A DNA stretch of 12,717 nucleotides. Origin: an uncultured Clostridia bacterium (GTDB lineage Bacteria > Bacillota > Clostridia > Peptostreptococcales > Acidaminobacteraceae). The stretch is taken from positions 1 to 12,717 of the forward strand of contig CALFKA010000273.1 in the NCBI GenBank assembly GCA_937880545.1. Reading direction: 5' to 3'. The translations under genes and the position numbers were made by a program. The notes beneath the pieces were generated by a model. It made no database searches, was not told the DNA's origin, and saw nothing but the letters and a program-made list of their open reading frames with translations. Positions 1 to 6,473 of the stretch are shown in pieces (within the stretch, counting starts at the first letter, position 1; each line of letters opens with the position of its first letter).

Positions 1-20
1 CGGGAGGACAGTTCATAACC

Positions 21-1643
21 ATGTGGGTTACCGTATTTGTCGGTGTCGTAGGAGGACTCGGGCTCTTTCTTTATGGAATGAAGCTCATGGCAGAAGGTCT
101 CCAGAAATTTGCAGGCAATAAACTAAAAGGCCTGGTGGAAGCCTTTACCAGCAATCGCTACATGGCTATGCTGGTGGGGCTGGTCGTCACCATGATCATA
201 CAGAGCTCCTCTGCCACCTCAGTTATGGTCGTCGGATTTGTCAACGCCGGCATCATGACTCTCACTCAAGCGGTGGGCATCATCCTCGGTGCCAACATCG
301 GCACCACCATCACCGGGCAGATGATCTCGTTTGACCTTCAGCTGGTCGCCCCTGTTGCCCTGGGGCTTGGCGTACTCCTCACCTTCTCCAGCAAGAAGGT
401 GCGCACCCGCAATTTCTCTGAAATATTGGTAGGCTTCGGTCTCCTTTTCATCGGCATCGGCATGTTAAAAGCAGCCCTTTCTCCGCTGGAAAACGTGCCG
501 GCCTTTCGTGAGTCTCTCATCCGCTGGGGACAAAATCCCATCCAAGGGATCCTCATCGGCTTTATCCTCACCGTTCTTGTCCAGAGTTCTTCCGCCACCA
601 TCGGCGTGCTCATTGCTCTTGCTTCTCAGGGGCTCATCCCCTTCCAATCTGCCCTCTACATAATTTATGGCGACAATATAGGCACATGTACTACCGCGCT
701 CATCTCAAGTATCGGTTCCTCCCGAAATGCCAGACGAGTCGGCGTCATGCATATGTCCTTTAACGTGATCGGCACGCTTCTGTTTGTCCTCCTCCTGGGA
801 GGACCGCTGACCAGGATTGTCACACAGCTCAATCCCGGAAATGTCTCCCGCCAGATCGCTAACGCGCATACCATTTTCAACGTCGTCAACGTCGCCCTGC
901 AACTGCCATTTGCAGGCGTGCTGATAAAGATCTCCGAGCTCATCGTCCCCGGGAAAGCGGAAGCTGAGCCTACGCAGTTTCTCACGCATCTCGATTCGCG
1001 CATGCTCAGAACGCCCTCCATCGCTCTTAAAAATCTTTTCCTCGAGTGTGATGACATGGCAAAGCACGCAAGAGAGTCCCTCACCAAAGCGCTCAAGGCC
1101 TTTGAGACGCAGGATAAAGACGATGTTCTGGATGCACTGGAGTTTGAGCGCCAGGTCAACCGCTATCAGAAAAATATCATGGAGTATCTCCAAGAGCTCT
1201 CCTCCACTCCGCTTTCTGAAAGCGACAGACGCCGGGTGGACTCATTGTTCAATACTGTCAGTGACATCGAACGCATTGGATACCACGCAGAAAACATAGC
1301 GGAGCTGGCAGAAATCTATATCGATCAGAATATTGTATTCGATCAGCTGGCCCAAGAGGATGCGGAGCAGATTCTTGAAAAGCTCTTCATGGGCTTCGAT
1401 ATGGCCATGGGTGCCTTCCGCGAAGGAAACCTTGAAAAGGCACATGTCGCCCGAGGGATTGAAAAGGAAATTGACTTCCTTGAAAAAACAGCGAGAAGAA
1501 AGCAGATCAAGCGCATGCACGGCAAGAAAGCCAGCATCGATGCCGGCATCATCTTCCTCGATCTTCTCAGTAATCTCGAACGTATCTCGGACCATTCCAA
1601 AAACATTGCCGAATCCCTGATAGGGGTGCAGGCCAGAGCCTAG
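21..1643 (+). CDS. Na+/phosphate symporter with C-terminal PhoU domain (NptA/YjbB type)
   Basis: A membrane transporter of the Na/Pi cotransporter (PNaS/SLC34-like) family, expected to take up (or, like YjbB, export) inorganic phosphate coupled to sodium. The 540 residues show the family's inverted duplication: a QSSSAT motif at residues 61-66 and again at 188-193, each followed by a Gly-Asn-Ile-Gly-Thr element (GANIGTT near 90-96, GDNIGTC near 217-223). Hydrophobic segments fill residues 1-310. Residues about 330-540 are helical, charged and PhoU-like, as in the longer bacterial members, and probably tune transport to phosphate status. The ATG at 21 is chosen because the protein then begins with the usual short hydrophobic lead into GLFLYGMKLM. 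A GGGAGGA lies at 2-8, a rather long 13 bases away, and the frame stays open to the window edge, so an upstream start cannot be excluded. The HAD gene follows after 11 bases. Direction of transport is not visible from sequence. Confidence 0.92.
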   Translation: MWVTVFVGVVGGLGLFLYGMKLMAEGLQKFAGNKLKGLVEAFTSNRYMAMLVGLVVTMIIQSSSATSVMVVGFVNAGIMTLTQAVGIILGANIGTTITGQMISFDLQLVAPVALGLGVLLTFSSKKVRTRNFSEILVGFGLLFIGIGMLKAALSPLENVPAFRESLIRWGQNPIQGILIGFILTVLVQSSSATIGVLIALASQGLIPFQSALYIIYGDNIGTCTTALISSIGSSRNARRVGVMHMSFNVIGTLLFVLLLGGPLTRIVTQLNPGNVSRQIANAHTIFNVVNVALQLPFAGVLIKISELIVPGKAEAEPTQFLTHLDSRMLRTPSIALKNLFLECDDMAKHARESLTKALKAFETQDKDDVLDALEFERQVNRYQKNIMEYLQELSSTPLSESDRRRVDSLFNTVSDIERIGYHAENIAELAEIYIDQNIVFDQLAQEDAEQILEKLFMGFDMAMGAFREGNLEKAHVARGIEKEIDFLEKTARRKQIKRMHGKKASIDAGIIFLDLLSNLERISDHSKNIAESLIGVQARA

Positions 1644-1654
1644 AAAAGTGATCT

Positions 1655-2299
1655 ATGAAAAAACCTGATGCTATTATCTTTGATCTTGACGGAACATTAT
1701 GGGATTCCACGGAGGGCATATACGATGCCCTCATGTCACTAAAAGAAGACTTCCCGGAAGGCACGCCTCCCATCTCAAAAGAAAAACTTGACAGCTGCAT
1801 GGGATTGCCGATGGATGAAATCTCCCGACGCCTATTTCCCACAGCAAAAGAAGAAGACCGCGACGCCATGATGGAGCGCTTTACAGAGTATGAACTCCAA
1901 CATCTGAAAAGAGTAGGAGGAACGCTCTATCCCTGCATTGAAGAGATGCTCAAGGACCTCAGCCAGGACTACCCTCTCTTCATCGTCAGCAACTGCCAGC
2001 TCGGCTATATCGAAGTCTTTCTCAAATACTACGGATTTGACAAGTACATTACTGACCACCTCTCTTGGGGGGCAACAGAGCGCCCCAAAGGAGAAAACCT
2101 GGTCACCATCGCTGAAAAACATGCTCTTCAGACACCGATATATATTGGTGACACCCGAGGAGATGAACTTGCTGCCAGATATGCAAACATGAAGTTCGTC
2201 TTCCTCCCATATGGTTTCGGGAAAGCAGAAGCTCCGGACCTGACTATCAGCGATCTTTGCCAACTAAGAGACCATTTGAAGGAATTATCATGGGATTAG
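1655..2299 (+). CDS. HAD-superfamily hydrolase (phosphoglycolate phosphatase-like)
   Basis: A soluble cytoplasmic phosphohydrolase of the haloacid dehalogenase superfamily, 214 residues, with a helical cap inserted after motif I (subfamily I). Visible motifs are motif I FDLDGTLWDS with nucleophile Asp10 and acid/base Asp12, motif II Ser112 in FIVSN, motif III Lys145 in the RPKGEN segment, and motif IV GDTRGDE at 165-171 with Mg-binding Asp166 and Asp170. The ensemble resembles Gph/PpaX-like small-phosphate-ester phosphatases, but substrate cannot be read from sequence. The gene starts 11 bases after the phosphate symporter, with only a weak ribosome binding site, and overlaps the next gene by 10 bases, so all three are probably co-transcribed. 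Release of phosphate from a metabolite beside a phosphate transporter is suggestive but not proof of shared function. Confidence 0.88.
   Translation: MKKPDAIIFDLDGTLWDSTEGIYDALMSLKEDFPEGTPPISKEKLDSCMGLPMDEISRRLFPTAKEEDRDAMMERFTEYELQHLKRVGGTLYPCIEEMLKDLSQDYPLFIVSNCQLGYIEVFLKYYGFDKYITDHLSWGATERPKGENLVTIAEKHALQTPIYIGDTRGDELAARYANMKFVFLPYGFGKAEAPDLTISDLCQLRDHLKELSWD
2279..2283 (+). promoter_or_regulatory. Ribosome binding site that sets the YbaK-family start
   Basis: AAGGA lies inside the end of the HAD gene, 6 bases before the ATG at 2290. It supports the shorter protein and a 10-base gene overlap consistent with translational coupling. Confidence 0.7.
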
Positions 2300-2760
2300 A
2301 ACGAACAAAAGAACATCTAAAAAAATATGACGCCCACGAGCGAATCCTCCTGTTTGAAGAGTCCCTGGCTACCGTGGCACTCGCCGCAGAAGCACTCGGG
2401 GTGGAACCTGATCGCATCGCCAAATCCCTTGGCTTTCGAACAAACGAAGGACCCATCATCGTCGTCGTCAGTGGGGAAGCTCGTATTGACAACCGCAAAT
2501 TCAAGGAGCAATACCACCAGAAGGCCAGGATGCTCAGCGCCGAGGAAACAGCTCAGCATCTGAAGATGCCTGTCGGAGGTGTCTGTCCTTTCGGTGTGCC
2601 CGAAGACGTTCCGGTCTACCTGGATATATCCCTGAAGAAGTACAAGACCGTCTACCCTTCCTGCGGCGCTATCAACTCAGCCATTGAGCTGACGCCCGAA
2701 GAGATCGAAGAGTTCAGCCGGGCACTCACATGGGTCGACGTCACAAAAGATCTTCTCTAA
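2290..2760 (+). CDS. YbaK/ProX-type aminoacyl-tRNA deacylase (YbaK/EbsC family)
   Basis: A small cytoplasmic trans-editing protein of the YbaK/prolyl-tRNA-synthetase-associated domain family, which hydrolyses mischarged aminoacyl-tRNAs such as Cys-tRNA(Pro) or Ala-tRNA(Pro). The 156 residues include the conserved lysine at position 45 in the RIAKSLGF segment, the VGGVCPFG signature at 95-102, and the C-terminal YPSCGAINSAIELTPEE block. An in-frame start 33 bases earlier exists, but the ATG at 2290 has AAGGA at 2279-2283 with a 6-base gap and matches usual family length. Which tRNA is edited cannot be decided here. It is the last gene of the plus-strand unit; an intrinsic terminator begins 4 bases after its stop. 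Confidence 0.88.
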   Translation: MGLERTKEHLKKYDAHERILLFEESLATVALAAEALGVEPDRIAKSLGFRTNEGPIIVVVSGEARIDNRKFKEQYHQKARMLSAEETAQHLKMPVGGVCPFGVPEDVPVYLDISLKKYKTVYPSCGAINSAIELTPEEIEEFSRALTWVDVTKDLL

Positions 2761-2764
2761 AAGC

Positions 2765-2799
2765 AAGCAGACATCCTACTAGAAGATGTCTGTTTTTTT
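2765..2799 (+). terminator. Intrinsic terminator of the symporter/HAD/deacylase unit
   Basis: CAGACATC at 2768-2775 pairs perfectly with GATGTCTG at 2785-2792 around a 9-base loop, extendable by A-T/G-T pairs, and is followed by seven T (2793-2799). It sits in the convergent junction with the minus-strand gene ending at 2815. Read on the minus strand, the hairpin is followed only by a broken T-run (CTTGCTTTT), so termination in that direction would be weaker. Confidence 0.9.
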
Positions 2800-2814
2800 A
2801 TTGAGTAGACTCTT

Positions 2815-3198
2815 TCAAGAGAACAGTCCCTCTCCGCGAACACTCAGATAGACGATGAGGACGTTGAGAAGCAAACCCACAATGATCAAAAAGCGGTCGT
2901 ACAACGATGAGTAACTCATCGCACCGGCTGCATTTATTAAAAACAGCAAGACACTTACGATGACGCTTGAGATGCGCACCACCTTCAAAGGCGCCAAAAG
3001 ACTTAGCAGGGCCATGACAACCGGTGCCAGCATGAGAAGAGCGGCCAGAAACAGCATGGTCTGATTCATCGGCTGCCCGTCCATCCAGCCTGCCTGTTCT
3101 CCTTTTTCATAGAGCCGCAGGACATCTCCGATGAGGTAGAGAAGAACCAGAGCGAACCAACAGGCACTAAGCCTCAGCGACGTAGTATCGATCGTCAT
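2815..3198 (-). CDS. DUF6326-like four-helix membrane protein, function unknown
   Basis: A 127-residue integral membrane protein with four predicted hydrophobic segments (about residues 10-28, 46-68, 73-95 and 101-121) and short charged loops. The first helix, LSACWFALVLLYLIGDVLRLY, and the overall layout recall the DUF6326 family (four helices, a Tyr-x-x-Gly-Asp motif at the end of the first); that assignment is from memory and not certain. No catalytic motif is visible and no function is claimed. The start is the ATG at 3198 with GGAGG six bases upstream. It is the last gene of a four-gene minus-strand unit, one base after the MDR oxidoreductase stop, so co-expression is very likely. Confidence 0.75.
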   Translation of the reverse strand: MTIDTTSLRLSACWFALVLLYLIGDVLRLYEKGEQAGWMDGQPMNQTMLFLAALLMLAPVVMALLSLLAPLKVVRISSVIVSVLLFLINAAGAMSYSSLYDRFLIIVGLLLNVLIVYLSVRGEGLFS

Positions 3199-3199
3199 T

Positions 3200-4117
3200 T
3201 CAAGCCTCCATCCTGATCACAGCAGCTCCCACTTTACTCCCTCGATCCACGTAGGCGTGAGCTTCTATTATCTGATCAAGTGAAAACTCTCTATCCACCA
3301 GAGCGCGAAGAGTCCCTTCTTCAAATGCCTTTTTCAGCTCTTCCACCTGTGCACGCGTTTCTTTGGCGACATCCGAAGAGGCGACGGTTATATATCTGCC
3401 ATCTGATTTCATTCGCTTCACCACTTCCTTTTTGTCGTATCTTCCCACTGCATCAAAGATGATGTCATAGTCATGATCGGATTCCTGTGTCCAGTCCGAC
3501 TTTCGCTCAAAAACCTTCCGAGCACCCAGTTCGCGAGCGATCACTTCGTGTGCCCTGCTACTCACAGCATGGACGATGAGCCCCTTTCTAGCACACAGCT
3601 GCAGTGCGCTGGATCCGACGGCACCACTTCCGCCAAGAATCAATATTTTCTGTCCTTTTCTATAACCTGCTTTTTCCAGAAAGTACAGAGCCGCACTTCC
3701 GCCAAAGAGAAGAGCGACCGCTTCAGCATCTGTTGCACCCTCCGGAAGGAAAGTAAGAGGTGCTTTTTCTTTGATTTTCAAGTACTCAGCGTGTGCCCCG
3801 AATTGCATCCCTTCTGTCGAGCCAAAGAGACGATCTCCCACCTTGAACTCCCTGCACTCCGCTCCCGTCTTCTCCACGGTCCCTGAAAAACAATGACCGA
3901 AAACAGGTTGACGAGGTTTTGAGATTCCCATCATCAGGCGCATGATGATATTCAAGGGAAACGGTGCATGTAGGCTTCGCATACGCACGTCTGCACTGTC
4001 AACTGTTGTCGCATGAACTCTTATGAGCAGTTCATCTCTCTTTATCTCAGGCACAGGCCATTCGACGACCCGGATTACAGAAGGATCTCCATACTTCGTG
4101 CAGAGGGCCGCTTTCAT
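3200..4117 (-). CDS. Zinc-free MDR oxidoreductase (quinone-oxidoreductase-like)
   Basis: A soluble NAD(P)H-dependent medium-chain dehydrogenase/reductase, 305 residues, in the quinone oxidoreductase-like branch. Residues 1-120 form the GroES-like catalytic domain; about 125-250 form the Rossmann domain with the glycine-rich nucleotide loop LGGSGAVGSSALQ at 161-173 and FDAVG at 221-225; the C-terminal segment returns to the catalytic fold. The cysteine ligands for catalytic and structural zinc are absent, so a metal-free reductase is expected. Cys76 occupies the place where relatives usually have Asp or Glu (Gly-His-Asp/Glu-Phe-x-Gly); see findings. At 305 residues it is slightly shorter than the usual 320-335. 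The gene overlaps the XRE regulator by four bases (ATGA), with AAGAGG as ribosome binding site. The substrate is unknown; enone or quinone reduction is the family precedent. Confidence 0.86.
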   Translation of the reverse strand: MKAALCTKYGDPSVIRVVEWPVPEIKRDELLIRVHATTVDSADVRMRSLHAPFPLNIIMRLMMGISKPRQPVFGHCFSGTVEKTGAECREFKVGDRLFGSTEGMQFGAHAEYLKIKEKAPLTFLPEGATDAEAVALLFGGSAALYFLEKAGYRKGQKILILGGSGAVGSSALQLCARKGLIVHAVSSRAHEVIARELGARKVFERKSDWTQESDHDYDIIFDAVGRYDKKEVVKRMKSDGRYITVASSDVAKETRAQVEELKKAFEEGTLRALVDREFSLDQIIEAHAYVDRGSKVGAAVIRMEA

Positions 4118-4338
4118 TTTTCTGCCTCTTTTCTTATAAACACTTCTTCTAAGGGCTTCTCGAATACATCTGCGATGGCATAGGCCAGCTCTAATGAAGG
4201 AGCATACTTTCTGTTTTCAATCGCCAGTATCGTCTGGCGGGTGACACCCACCTTATCAGCCAGTTCTTGCTGCGTCATTTCATTGCTTAAAAAACGAAGG
4301 AGGCGGATTTCATTGTGGATTTCCCATTTCTTTGCCAC
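4114..4338 (-). CDS. Small XRE-family transcriptional regulator
   Basis: A 74-residue DNA-binding protein that is almost only a Cro/C1-type helix-turn-helix. The core runs from residue 21: MTQQELADKVGVTRQTILAIENRKYAPSLE, where QQELADKVGV and RQTILAIEN are the two recognition-motif helices. The tail PLEEVFIRKEAEK is the usual end of this short group. It starts with GTG at 4338, supported by AGAGG/GAGGGGG upstream; the next in-frame ATG would remove the N-terminal helix. The gene lies 2 bases after the four-helix membrane protein and overlaps the MDR gene by four bases. Small XRE regulators of this sort are very often paired with a small membrane protein and usually autoregulate; an inverted repeat in the unit's promoter is a candidate binding site. 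The signal it senses is unknown. Confidence 0.9.
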   Translation of the reverse strand: MAKKWEIHNEIRLLRFLSNEMTQQELADKVGVTRQTILAIENRKYAPSLELAYAIADVFEKPLEEVFIRKEAEK

Positions 4339-4340
4339 CT

Positions 4341-4775
4341 CTACCCCCTCTCGTAAAACCAGGCATAGGACAGCCAGAAAGTTAATGAAGCGACTATTAC
4401 AGTAAAGGCCAGAGTAGAAAAGAATACACTGAGAGATGTGCCAAAAGCCAACATCGCCATAGAGAGAAAGAAGCCCAGACTAAATACGATACTGAAGTTC
4501 TTCAGGACCTTCTTCTCAAAGAGCTGGTCTCGCTCATCGACGACCTCATCAAATCCCCTCCCACCTTTTGCCTTTTCACGCAAGGTGAGTGCGATAGTGA
4601 GGAGTACATTGAGGACCACCATGCCGCCCAGAAGAAGTAAAAAGAATTTGCCCCAACTTCGGGTAAGATCCTCTGCCGATGCAAATGCTTTGTTCTGTTG
4701 AAGAAAATACAGAATGGCAAACCATACGACATTCGTGATGCTCGATCCGATCGCTACCTTTGTCCGTTCTGTCAT
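4341..4775 (-). CDS. Four-helix membrane protein paired with XRE regulator (DUF2178-like)
   Basis: A 144-residue integral membrane protein. Two hydrophobic segments (about residues 8-26 and 45-64) are followed by a charged cytoplasmic loop with DEVVDERDQLFEKKVLKN, then two more (about 92-112 and 116-138). An acidic Asp-Glu-Arg-Asp loop between helix pairs is characteristic of small membrane proteins of the DUF2178 kind that are encoded beside XRE regulators; the family assignment is tentative. The frame is open further upstream, to an ATG at 4847, but the ATG at 4775 is preferred. It has AAGGAG six bases upstream, and the longer form would run through the promoter at 4806-4834. First gene of the four-gene unit. 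It may act as the membrane-side sensor or target of the regulator, but that is inference. Confidence 0.8.
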   Translation of the reverse strand: MTERTKVAIGSSITNVVWFAILYFLQQNKAFASAEDLTRSWGKFFLLLLGGMVVLNVLLTIALTLREKAKGGRGFDEVVDERDQLFEKKVLKNFSIVFSLGFFLSMAMLAFGTSLSVFFSTLAFTVIVASLTFWLSYAWFYERG

Positions 4776-4781
4776 CCTTTG

Positions 4782-4787
4782 CTCCTT
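4782..4787 (-). promoter_or_regulatory. Ribosome binding site that sets the start at 4775
   Basis: AAGGAG on the minus strand, 6 bases before the ATG at 4775. It decides against the 24-residue-longer form, whose start region overlaps the promoter. Confidence 0.8.
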
Positions 4788-4805
4788 GTCATCTTTGTTA
4801 TACTC

Positions 4806-4834
4806 AATGTATGCTTTTTTATACTTTATGTCAA
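4806..4834 (-). promoter_or_regulatory. Sigma-A-type promoter of the XRE/membrane/MDR unit
   Basis: On the minus strand, a consensus TTGACA (4829-4834) is followed after 17 bases by TACATT (4806-4811, four of six matches to TATAAT). Transcription would begin near 4799, giving a leader of about 24 bases before the ATG at 4775. Confidence 0.7.
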
Positions 4835-4839
4835 GCATA
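4810..4839. repeat. Inverted repeat bracketing the promoter, candidate operator
   Basis: TATGCTT at 4810-4816 and AAGCATA at 4833-4839 are perfect 7-base inverted arms separated by 16 bases. One arm abuts or overlaps the -35 and the other overlaps the -10 edge. The position suits a repressor site, most simply for the XRE protein encoded in the same unit. No protein-DNA evidence is available. Confidence 0.5.
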
Positions 4840-4861
4840 TTTTCCATAAAAAGAGTTCCGT

Positions 4862-4890
4862 AAAAAATCGCCCTCTTTGAAGAAGGCGAT
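4862..4890 (-). terminator. Intrinsic terminator of the GntR/ABC cassette
   Basis: On the minus strand ATCGCC (4890-4885) pairs with GGCGAT (4872-4867). After one mismatch the stem continues with three more pairs around a four-base loop. It is followed by a run of T (4867-4862). It lies 26 bases after the ABC permease stop and just upstream of the next promoter, so it separates the two minus-strand units. Confidence 0.85.
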
Positions 4891-4915
4891 AAGTGAAGGA
4901 GATAGACTTCCGTAT

Positions 4916-5767
4916 TTAGCGGAGGTTGATTCTCTTAAGTTCTCTATGGACCAGTAAAAAACTGATGACGATGAACACAAAGGAGAACATAAAGGCAACG
5001 AATCCGATATCCACATAGGCTGAGGCAGGAATCATCACACCGCCCTCCATCATGCCGCCCACAGAGTCAACAGGTCTTTCCGTTACGAGCTGAATCATCT
5101 TATACCAGCGGGGATTTAGATAGATCCTCAGTGAGAGAGGAATTTTCGAGCTGACAAAGTTGATAAACATATTGAACAGGTATTGACCGACAATAACGAT
5201 GGCAATCCCCCCGCCTCCAAACCTCTGGAGACGCTTGTTCAGTCCGAGACTGATGCTAAGAGAGTAGGCGGCAAAAAAGCTCGGGTACGCAAAGAGCATA
5301 AGTCCCACAATGAGAAAGACAGCAGGCCATCCAAGGTAGTCAAGCACCGTTTGAACAATACTCGTCGCTCTCAACTGGGAGTAGAAAGGACCCAGGGAAG
5401 CTCTCGTCAACAGGTAGAGGCCAAAGAAAATGATGAAGAGACTGATCAGGTGCAAGAAGAAGCCACTGATGAGCTTTGCCCACAGTCTCTGCGACGGGGT
5501 AGCGGGCAGAGTATGCGTCAGATAGCCTTGTGCAGAATAGAAGTGCCTGTAGTAGTGTGCGACCATTGTAAAAACGATGAACCCTATGGCGACAAGTATG
5601 GTGAGTGTACCCACGACAAAGCCAAGGCCTGCAAATGTTTTATCAGGAAAAGAGGTGTTCGATGCGGCGGCTATGGAGCCTATTAGGACCATCAGGCAGA
5701 TAAGCAGGGGCTTCCACAGCATTTTTCTATAGAACCTCAGATCGAGGGCAATGAGTTTAGCCAACAT
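4916..5767 (-). CDS. ABC-2-type transporter permease of YtrA-type cassette
   Basis: A 283-residue membrane protein with six hydrophobic segments (about 20-38, 45-70, 100-125, 145-170, 185-205 and 252-275), forming the channel half of an ABC exporter. The segment after the second helix, HFYSAQGYLTHTLPATPSQR, is a typical cytoplasmic motif of ABC-2-like permeases in small Gram-positive efflux cassettes. The start is the ATG at 5767, with AAGGAGGT five bases upstream; it overlaps the ATPase gene by 11 bases. By context it pairs with the ATPase encoded just before it and is controlled by the GntR protein at the head of the cassette. The exported or sensed molecule is unknown; related cassettes respond to cell-envelope antibiotics or bacteriocins. 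Confidence 0.85.
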   Translation of the reverse strand: MLAKLIALDLRFYRKMLWKPLLICLMVLIGSIAAASNTSFPDKTFAGLGFVVGTLTILVAIGFIVFTMVAHYYRHFYSAQGYLTHTLPATPSQRLWAKLISGFFLHLISLFIIFFGLYLLTRASLGPFYSQLRATSIVQTVLDYLGWPAVFLIVGLMLFAYPSFFAAYSLSISLGLNKRLQRFGGGGIAIVIVGQYLFNMFINFVSSKIPLSLRIYLNPRWYKMIQLVTERPVDSVGGMMEGGVMIPASAYVDIGFVAFMFSFVFIVISFLLVHRELKRINLR

Positions 5768-6473
5768 GTCTTACCTCCTTGTTTTTGTAGATCTTTCGGA
5801 AGTAGGCATCAATGCTCATGTTTTCTTCCTGTCGGACCTTCTCGACGTCGATGTCTTTGAGGATTCTGCCTTCATCCATGAAAAGCACTCGCTCAAAGAT
5901 GGACTCCACTTCGGACACAAGGTGAGTAGAGAGAAGCATCGCACTTCCGGGGTGGTAATTCTGAAGAATTTCTCTGAGGATCGTCTCTCGGCTTAAGGGA
6001 TCTACTCCACCCATCGGCTCATCCAGGATATAGAGCAGACACTCCCTGCCCATGACGAGACTCAGCTGCGCTTTCTCCTGCATGCCCTTACTCATGTTGC
6101 GAAGAGGTGCTTCTTCTTCTATCTGAAACTCTGTGAGGATGTGTCTGGCCTTCTCTTCAGAGAAGTCGGGATAGAAGTTGCGGAAAATTTCAAAGGCCTC
6201 TCTCATGGTGATGGACTCCCAGAGATAGGTTTTCTCCGGCAGATACGATACGAGATGGAGGGATTCTCTGGGAGCTCTGCCATCGAGAAGGATCTCTCCC
6301 TTATCCGGCTGCAACAGTCCCATAATAAGCTTGATGAGCGTTGTCTTGCCGCAGCCATTGGGACCGAGCAGCCCCGTAATCTGTCCCTCTTCGATTTGAA
6401 AGCTCAGATCTAGTACGCCCCGGGCTGAGCCATAGCTCTTACTGACATTTGTCAGTTCAATCAGTTTGTTCAT
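5757..6473 (-). CDS. ABC transporter ATP-binding protein (YtrB-like)
   Basis: The 238-residue cytoplasmic ATPase that powers the adjacent permease. Motifs in order: Walker A GPNGCGKT at 37-44, a Q-loop region reading YLPEKTYLW at 78-85, signature MSKGMQEK at 127-134, Walker B LLYILDEP at 146-153, a D-loop at GGVDPLS, and the switch His184 in LLSTH. The Tyr-Leu-Pro-Glu form of the Q-loop and the Ser-Lys-Gly-Met-Gln signature are usual in the BcrA/YtrB exporter group and do not indicate inactivation. ATG at 6473 is supported by GGAGGG seven bases upstream. The start overlaps the end of the GntR gene by 17 bases, implying translational coupling. Confidence 0.93.
   Translation of the reverse strand: MNKLIELTNVSKSYGSARGVLDLSFQIEEGQITGLLGPNGCGKTTLIKLIMGLLQPDKGEILLDGRAPRESLHLVSYLPEKTYLWESITMREAFEIFRNFYPDFSEEKARHILTEFQIEEEAPLRNMSKGMQEKAQLSLVMGRECLLYILDEPMGGVDPLSRETILREILQNYHPGSAMLLSTHLVSEVESIFERVLFMDEGRILKDIDVEKVRQEENMSIDAYFRKIYKNKEVRHVG

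Noticed and set aside
665..1193. Two minus-strand frames of about 160 codons opposite the phosphate symporter
   Set aside because: Both are antisense to the conserved second repeat and PhoU region, and neither has a promoter or ribosome binding site.
2257..2289. Extended N-terminus of the YbaK-family protein starting inside the HAD gene
   Set aside because: No ribosome binding site there and an atypical extra 11 residues; the ATG at 2290 is well placed.
4776..4847. Longer N-terminus (24 residues) of the four-helix membrane protein
   Set aside because: This stretch contains the promoter and leader, and the strong ribosome binding site serves the ATG at 4775.
5183..5686. 167-codon highly charged plus-strand frame opposite the ABC permease
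   Set aside because: The reverse reading of a hydrophobic membrane gene gives charged residues by complement; no start signal or family match.
6231..6246. Missing glutamine in the Q-loop of the YtrB-like ATPase, suspected inactivation
   Set aside because: The Tyr-Leu-Pro-Glu form is normal for this exporter subgroup and all other ATPase motifs are intact.
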